The notes beneath the pieces were generated by a model. It was not told the DNA's origin. It made no database searches and was given only the letters and a program-made list of their open reading frames with translations. This document shows, in pieces, positions 6,145 to 9,371 of a DNA stretch of 9,371 bases. Source of the stretch: Actinomycetota bacterium. GTDB taxonomy: Bacteria; Actinomycetota; Humimicrobiia; Humimicrobiales; Humimicrobiaceae. Location: contig VGAU01000054.1 in the NCBI GenBank assembly GCA_016870675.1, positions 1 through 9,371 of the forward strand, written 5' to 3'. The first letter of the stretch is position 1. Each line of letters starts with the position of its first letter. A program made the position numbers and the translations under genes.

Positions 6145-6466
6145 CACATATAACCTTATCTTTTTTTTCCAGTTTATTATATTCCTCAATTGCCTCAGCT
6201 GTATTTTTAATTATAAATCCAATCCCAAGAGAATTTAATTTATCTTTTACCTTCTGGTCAACCATCATAAGTCCGGAAGCGCCGGTTCCTATTATCAACA
6301 GGTCAGGTTTGTACTTTAATATCTCCCCGATATCTTCATCTGATAACAGGTGGCCGCTTTTCCGCCACCATCTCGAATTAATCTTATCGGGGAAAATGAT
6401 AACATCCGATCTATAATTCTTACCGTCTATAGTTATACTCCCAAAACTATATGAATTTATAATCAT
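6125..6466 (-). CDS. Mth938/DUF498-domain protein
   Basis: This 113-residue single-domain protein belongs to the Mth938-like (DUF498) family. Visible hallmarks are FGSITIDGKNY (8-18), DVIIFPD (21-27), RWWRKSGHLL (32-41), the glycine-rich LLIIGTGASGLM (56-67), an NTAEAIEEYN segment (88-97) and the C-terminal AFHLTC (108-113). The length is typical of the stand-alone form. The biochemical function of the bacterial members is not established; the human homologue NDUFAF3 is an assembly factor for respiratory complex I. The ATG at 6466 has a good ribosome site (AGGTGG, about 8 nt upstream). It lies 80 nt behind rnfB on the same strand with no clear terminator between, so cotranscription with rnf is plausible. 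A TATAAT (6513-6518, - strand) without a convincing -35 could also give it a promoter. It converges with the Rad50-like gene. Confidence 0.9.
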   Translation of the reverse strand: MIINSYSFGSITIDGKNYRSDVIIFPDKINSRWWRKSGHLLSDEDIGEILKYKPDLLIIGTGASGLMMVDQKVKDKLNSLGIGFIIKNTAEAIEEYNKLEKKDKVICAFHLTC

Positions 6467-6546
6467 GACATCGCCACCTATCGTATTAATGTTATAGCTA
6501 AATATATCAAAAATTATATACCGGTTCTTATTATAAAAACAGGAGC

Positions 6547-7422
6547 TTATCTTCTTTTATTTTTTTCCTTATCCTTTAGAATGCCCGCCTTTTCTTTTAA
6601 GGCAACATTAGAAAGTTCAATAAGTCTGCCGTGGGGGCAGGCTTCAATACATTTTCCGCATAGAGTACACCTGGTAAAATCAAATTCCGGAATAGCCTTT
6701 TCTTCATTCCAGATTATAGCCCCGTTTTCACAGGCCTTAAAGCACTTCTTGCAGTGCAGGCATCCCACATCACATTTCTCCCTGCCGGGAATATTCTTAA
6801 GGGACTGATAACTGCATAAATATACTATATTGGCATTTGCAGGCACCAGTTTTATAATTCCTATGGGACATTCTTTAACACACAGTCCACACCCGATACA
6901 CTTGTCAGGATTTATTACAGCTACATTCATTTCCTTATCAATAGATATGGCATCATTTGGGCAAACTGCCATACAATCACCCAATCCGAGGCAGCCATAA
7001 GGACATTCTTTATATCCGCCAAGAAGTTTTGATGCGGCGTTGCATGTTTTTATACCGGAGTAATTGCCAATCACACCGGGATTTCCATAGCAGTGAACCA
7101 CTGCCTTCTTATTTATTTTAGAAGAATCTACTTCAATACCCAGTGTTTTTCCCAGCCCCTTAAGCATCCCTGGCTCCTGCAGCACTGTAGCACAGGTATT
7201 GGTAAAAAATGTATTCTTATCTTTTGCCAGTGCCTGGGCATAGGCAAAACATCCAGGATACCCACAGGCGCCGCAGTTGACACCGGGAAGATGCCCTGAA
7301 ATCTCTTCGGTTTTTTTAAGAGATTCAGGCTCTTTGGGGAGAAACCTGTTCACCATAAAAATCAGTATACCGCATACAATCCCTATTGCGCTTAAAATTG
7401 TTATAATTAATCCGGTATTCAT
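6547..7422 (-). CDS. rnfB: Rnf complex subunit B, ferredoxin-oxidising iron-sulfur protein
   Basis: RnfB accepts electrons from reduced ferredoxin on the cytoplasmic face and passes them into the membrane part of the Rnf complex. The 291-residue product starts with a membrane anchor (about 5-25). The RnfB-specific [4Fe-4S] domain follows: GVNCGACGYPGC, Cys50, 53 and 58, with Cys77 the likely fourth ligand. The rest contains four ferredoxin-type groups: Cys140/144/150/154, Cys175/178/181/185, Cys221/224/227/231 (with Cys217 just before) and Cys252/255/258/262. The total is about five clusters, more than the proteobacterial form and like the cluster-rich RnfB of acetogens and clostridia. Additional cysteines at 111 and 127 lie in the linker. 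The C-terminus is Lys-rich. ATG at 7422; an AGGA lies about 14 nt upstream, rather far. It starts 32 nt after rnfA and is the last rnf gene. Confidence 0.95.
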   Translation of the reverse strand: MNTGLIITILSAIGIVCGILIFMVNRFLPKEPESLKKTEEISGHLPGVNCGACGYPGCFAYAQALAKDKNTFFTNTCATVLQEPGMLKGLGKTLGIEVDSSKINKKAVVHCYGNPGVIGNYSGIKTCNAASKLLGGYKECPYGCLGLGDCMAVCPNDAISIDKEMNVAVINPDKCIGCGLCVKECPIGIIKLVPANANIVYLCSYQSLKNIPGREKCDVGCLHCKKCFKACENGAIIWNEEKAIPEFDFTRCTLCGKCIEACPHGRLIELSNVALKEKAGILKDKEKNKRR

Positions 7423-7454
7423 AATTAAACTTAAATTCCTAAAACATTTTACAT

Positions 7455-8030
7455 TTATACCATTCCGTTAAAGCCAACAAATGCCAGTGCCAGAAGTGCT
7501 GCAACCAAAAAAGCTACAGGCAGTCCTCTCATAGATTTTGGGGAATCAGCAAGATCAAGTTTTTCTCTTATGCCCGACATAATAATAAGCACCAGCGTGA
7601 AACCAATTCCTGCGCCCAGGGCACTTACTACACTTTCTAAAATTGAGTAATTCTCTGCTGAATTTATAAGTGTTATACCAAGCACTGTGCAATTGGTGGT
7701 AATCAGGGGTAAATAAATACCCAGCGCATTATACAGGATTATATTAGTTCTCTTTATAATAAGCTCTACTATTTGCACCAGAGATGCTATTACCAGAATA
7801 TATATTACAATATTCATAAATTTCACTTTATACGGCACCAGTATATAGTTATAAATCACCGAAGTGGAAACAGAGGCAATTAACATAACCAGTGTTACAG
7901 CTATACCCATGCTGAAAGCATTGGATAATTTTTTAGATACCCCGAAAAAAGGGCAAAGCCCCAGAAATTTAGCCAGAACCATATTATTTACAATAACCAT
8001 CGCTATAAATATTGTAAGAAGATTATTCAC
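7455..8030 (-). CDS. rnfA: Rnf complex subunit A, integral membrane protein
   Basis: RnfA is a six-helix membrane subunit that pairs with its homologue RnfE; in Rnf/Nqr structures the pair holds an intramembrane [2Fe-2S] cluster. The 191-residue product has the usual length and motifs: VNNMVLAKFLGLCPFFGVSKK (14-34, with Cys26) and YLPLITTNCTVLG (106-118, with Cys114). The two cysteines are the expected cluster ligands. The start is GTG (8030-8028), not ATG; AGGGG (8040-8044) lies 9 nt upstream inside rnfE. The first 8 nt overlap the end of rnfE (GTGAATAA), which suggests translational coupling. Very secure assignment. Confidence 0.96.
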   Translation of the reverse strand: MNNLLTIFIAMVIVNNMVLAKFLGLCPFFGVSKKLSNAFSMGIAVTLVMLIASVSTSVIYNYILVPYKVKFMNIVIYILVIASLVQIVELIIKRTNIILYNALGIYLPLITTNCTVLGITLINSAENYSILESVVSALGAGIGFTLVLIIMSGIREKLDLADSPKSMRGLPVAFLVAALLALAFVGFNGMV

Positions 8031-8724
8031 CCCTTATCACCCCTATCAATCTGAATAATGCCATCATAGTCCCTATTACCAGAAAAGCTCCCGGAGGAGA
8101 AATAAAAAAAATCAAGGGATGTGTAAATAGACCCGGCAGCTTGAATAGCTGTCTTTCAAATATTTCCAGGCTTCCGGTGCCCAGTATTTCCCTTAAAAAT
8201 GAAATTATTATAAGAGCAATCGTAAATCCGAGCCCAATCCCCAGCGCATCGGCCGCAGAAAGTACCACTGAATTTTTAGAGGCAAATGCCTCAGCCCGTC
8301 CCAAAATAATACAATTTACCACGATTAGCGGAAGATATATTCCCAATGACTTGTGAAGCGGTGGCAAATACGCCTCAAATACAAGACTTAAAATGGTAAC
8401 AAATGTGGCTATTACAACTATAAAGACAGGAATTCTGACCATAAGAGGTGTTGCTTTTCTTATGCTTGAAATCATGATATTTGAACAAAGAAGGACAAAT
8501 ATCACACCGGCACTCATGCCAAGAGCATTGGTGATGGAACTAGTAATCGCCAGAGTAGGACAGAGTCCTAAAACAAGTATAAACACAGGATTTGATATGA
8601 CTATACCCTTTGCCAGTTCTTTCCAGAATCTGCTGCCGCTTTTTTTATCATCTTTTACATGTTGTTTCTGTGGATGACAGCTCTGCGGCTGCTTACTATT
8701 ACTTCTGTCTTTATGATCATTCAT
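8023..8724 (-). CDS. rnfE: Rnf complex subunit E, integral membrane protein with hydrophilic N-terminal extension
   Basis: RnfE is the membrane partner of RnfA, with inverted topology and shared motifs. The 233-residue product contains NPVFILVLGLCPTLAITSS (45-63, Cys55), VLLCSN (77-82) and YLPLIVVNCIILGRAEAFAS (130-149, Cys138). Cys55 and Cys138 are the presumed ligands for the RnfA/RnfE cluster. Six hydrophobic segments follow the usual pattern. Residues 1-30 are unusual: a Lys/Gln/His-rich hydrophilic tail including CHPQKQH (16-22), placed before the conserved FWKELAKG where most homologues start. The ATG at 8724 is supported by GGAAG about 7-11 nt upstream, and no later in-frame ATG precedes the first conserved segment. 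It lies 41 nt after rnfG and overlaps rnfA by 8 nt. Confidence 0.95.
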   Translation of the reverse strand: MNDHKDRSNSKQPQSCHPQKQHVKDDKKSGSRFWKELAKGIVISNPVFILVLGLCPTLAITSSITNALGMSAGVIFVLLCSNIMISSIRKATPLMVRIPVFIVVIATFVTILSLVFEAYLPPLHKSLGIYLPLIVVNCIILGRAEAFASKNSVVLSAADALGIGLGFTIALIIISFLREILGTGSLEIFERQLFKLPGLFTHPLIFFISPPGAFLVIGTMMALFRLIGVIRGE

Positions 8725-8765
8725 TTTAATCTTCCATTCTTTTTATAATCCGGAATGGTAATATG

Positions 8766-9299
8766 CTACTTTTCCAGAGTATCTATTATTTCAACCATCT
8801 TTTTCTGAATAGCATCTACCACAGCTCTTGAGCTTATGGTAGCCCCGGTTATCGCGTCTATTTTACCACCCTCCGATTTAAGGGCAATATCACTTGCAGA
8901 TAGCCCTTTAAACTGATCTGTAAACAAGCTTTCAGTTATTCTACTCCCCACACCGGGAGTCTCAGTTTGTGAAAGTATCGATACGCCTTTAATTCCAAAA
9001 CCATTGTCCAGTCCAACTAGAATATCAATATCGCCACCATACCCGCTGCCTCTTGCCATAAAAGCATAACCGGCTCTTTCGCCATCCTCGTATATAATAT
9101 ATACTTCATCTTCAAGTTCATACTGGCTCATCTCAGGGAAAATATTTTCAAGAATGCCTTTGATTTCTTCTCTCTTCCTTGACTCCACTATAGATGAGGT
9201 GATGCTATTGACTGCTATCAATAAGACAACTGATACTATTACGATTACAGCCAGAAAAACAACAGGATATGCTTTGTTTGATAAAATTTTATTACGCAT
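8766..9299 (-). CDS. rnfG: Rnf complex subunit G, covalent-FMN protein
   Basis: RnfG carries an FMN bound through a phosphoester to threonine and relays electrons on the outer side of the membrane. With the ATG at 9299 the product has 177 residues: a membrane anchor at about 12-32, the FMN-binding domain with QTETPGVGSRI (111-121), and the flavinylation motif ITGATISS (150-157), whose Thr154 is the expected attachment site. An in-frame TTG at 9323 would add eight residues. I prefer the ATG because it gives an 8-nt overlap (ATGCGTAA) with rnfD, matching the rnfE/rnfA junction. It also has a purine-rich AGAAG-type stretch upstream, whereas the TTG has no ribosome site. Maturation would need an ApbE flavin transferase, which is not in this window. 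rnfE follows after 41 nt. Confidence 0.94.
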   Translation of the reverse strand: MRNKILSNKAYPVVFLAVIVIVSVVLLIAVNSITSSIVESRKREEIKGILENIFPEMSQYELEDEVYIIYEDGERAGYAFMARGSGYGGDIDILVGLDNGFGIKGVSILSQTETPGVGSRITESLFTDQFKGLSASDIALKSEGGKIDAITGATISSRAVVDAIQKKMVEIIDTLEK

Positions 9300-9371
9300 T
9301 TTTCTTTTTCTTCTGAAAACCAAATGGCTTTATTTTTACATATTTATCTATAAGGGGAGTAAATGCATTCA
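9292..9371 (-). CDS. rnfD: Rnf complex subunit D, C-terminal fragment cut by the window edge
   Basis: Only the last 25 codons and the stop (TAA, 9292-9294) are inside the window. They read NAFTPLIDKYVKIKPFG followed by a Lys-rich tail. The pattern TPLID-x3-x3-KPFG is the characteristic C-terminus of RnfD/NqrB-type proteins, which are membrane subunits with a covalent FMN. Gene order agrees, since rnfD normally precedes rnfG. The frame stays open to the right edge and overlaps the rnfG start by 8 nt. Confidence 0.85.
   Translation of the reverse strand, partial: NAFTPLIDKYVKIKPFGFQKKKKNA

Noticed and set aside
6513..6541. Promoter for the Mth938-domain gene based on TATAAT on the - strand
   Set aside because: No acceptable -35 box at 16-18 nt and no TG extension; AT-rich DNA gives such boxes by chance. 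Mentioned only in the gene entry.
9300..9323. TTG start giving RnfG eight more residues
   Set aside because: No ribosome site before it, deeper overlap with rnfD, and the ATG at 9299 fits the operon pattern better.
1..9371. tRNA, rRNA, CRISPR arrays, insertion sequences or attachment sites
   Set aside because: No cloverleaf, repeat-spacer pattern, transposase or long terminal inverted repeats seen on either strand.

Overview
The window (about 9.4 kb, AT-rich, no RNA genes or mobile elements seen) looks like the chromosome of an anaerobic bacterium. The main evidence is a nearly complete Rnf ferredoxin:NAD+ oxidoreductase operon, with a nickel-responsive regulator and bacterial-type PolX as supporting signs. 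Low GC, purine-rich Shine-Dalgarno sites and a YhaO/YhaN-like gene pair fit a Firmicutes-like or deep-branching candidate lineage. The sequence alone does not settle the phylum.

Left part (1-2068, + strand): two base-excision-repair genes. The first is the 3' three quarters of a PolX-type DNA polymerase with a PHP nuclease domain, cut by the left edge. The second is endonuclease III (nth). Convergent to them, with a 1-nt gap, is nikR (2070-2486, - strand), a nickel-sensing ribbon-helix-helix repressor.

Middle (2487-6108): a 403-nt divergent intergenic region carries a good candidate promoter for the nikR side (extended -10), a weaker one for the + strand, a near-perfect inverted repeat between them, and a possible 34-codon small gene in the nikR leader. 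It is followed by a two-gene unit: an Mre11/SbcD-like nuclease and a Rad50/SbcC-like ATPase. The ATPase has two membrane helices inserted in the middle of its coiled coil where a zinc hook would be expected, so the complex is probably membrane-anchored, as in the YhaN branch. This is the most interesting system in the window.

Right part (6125-9371, - strand): the Rnf operon in the order rnfD(partial)-rnfG-rnfE-rnfA-rnfB, followed by a small Mth938/DUF498-domain gene on the same strand. RnfB takes electrons from ferredoxin through its iron-sulfur clusters. RnfA/RnfE form the membrane cluster pair, and RnfG/RnfD carry covalent FMN and pass electrons towards RnfC (outside the window) and NAD+, coupled to ion pumping. 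The C-terminus of rnfD is visible at the right edge. Its 8-nt overlap with rnfG shows that rnfG starts at an ATG (9299), not at the upstream in-frame TTG (9323).
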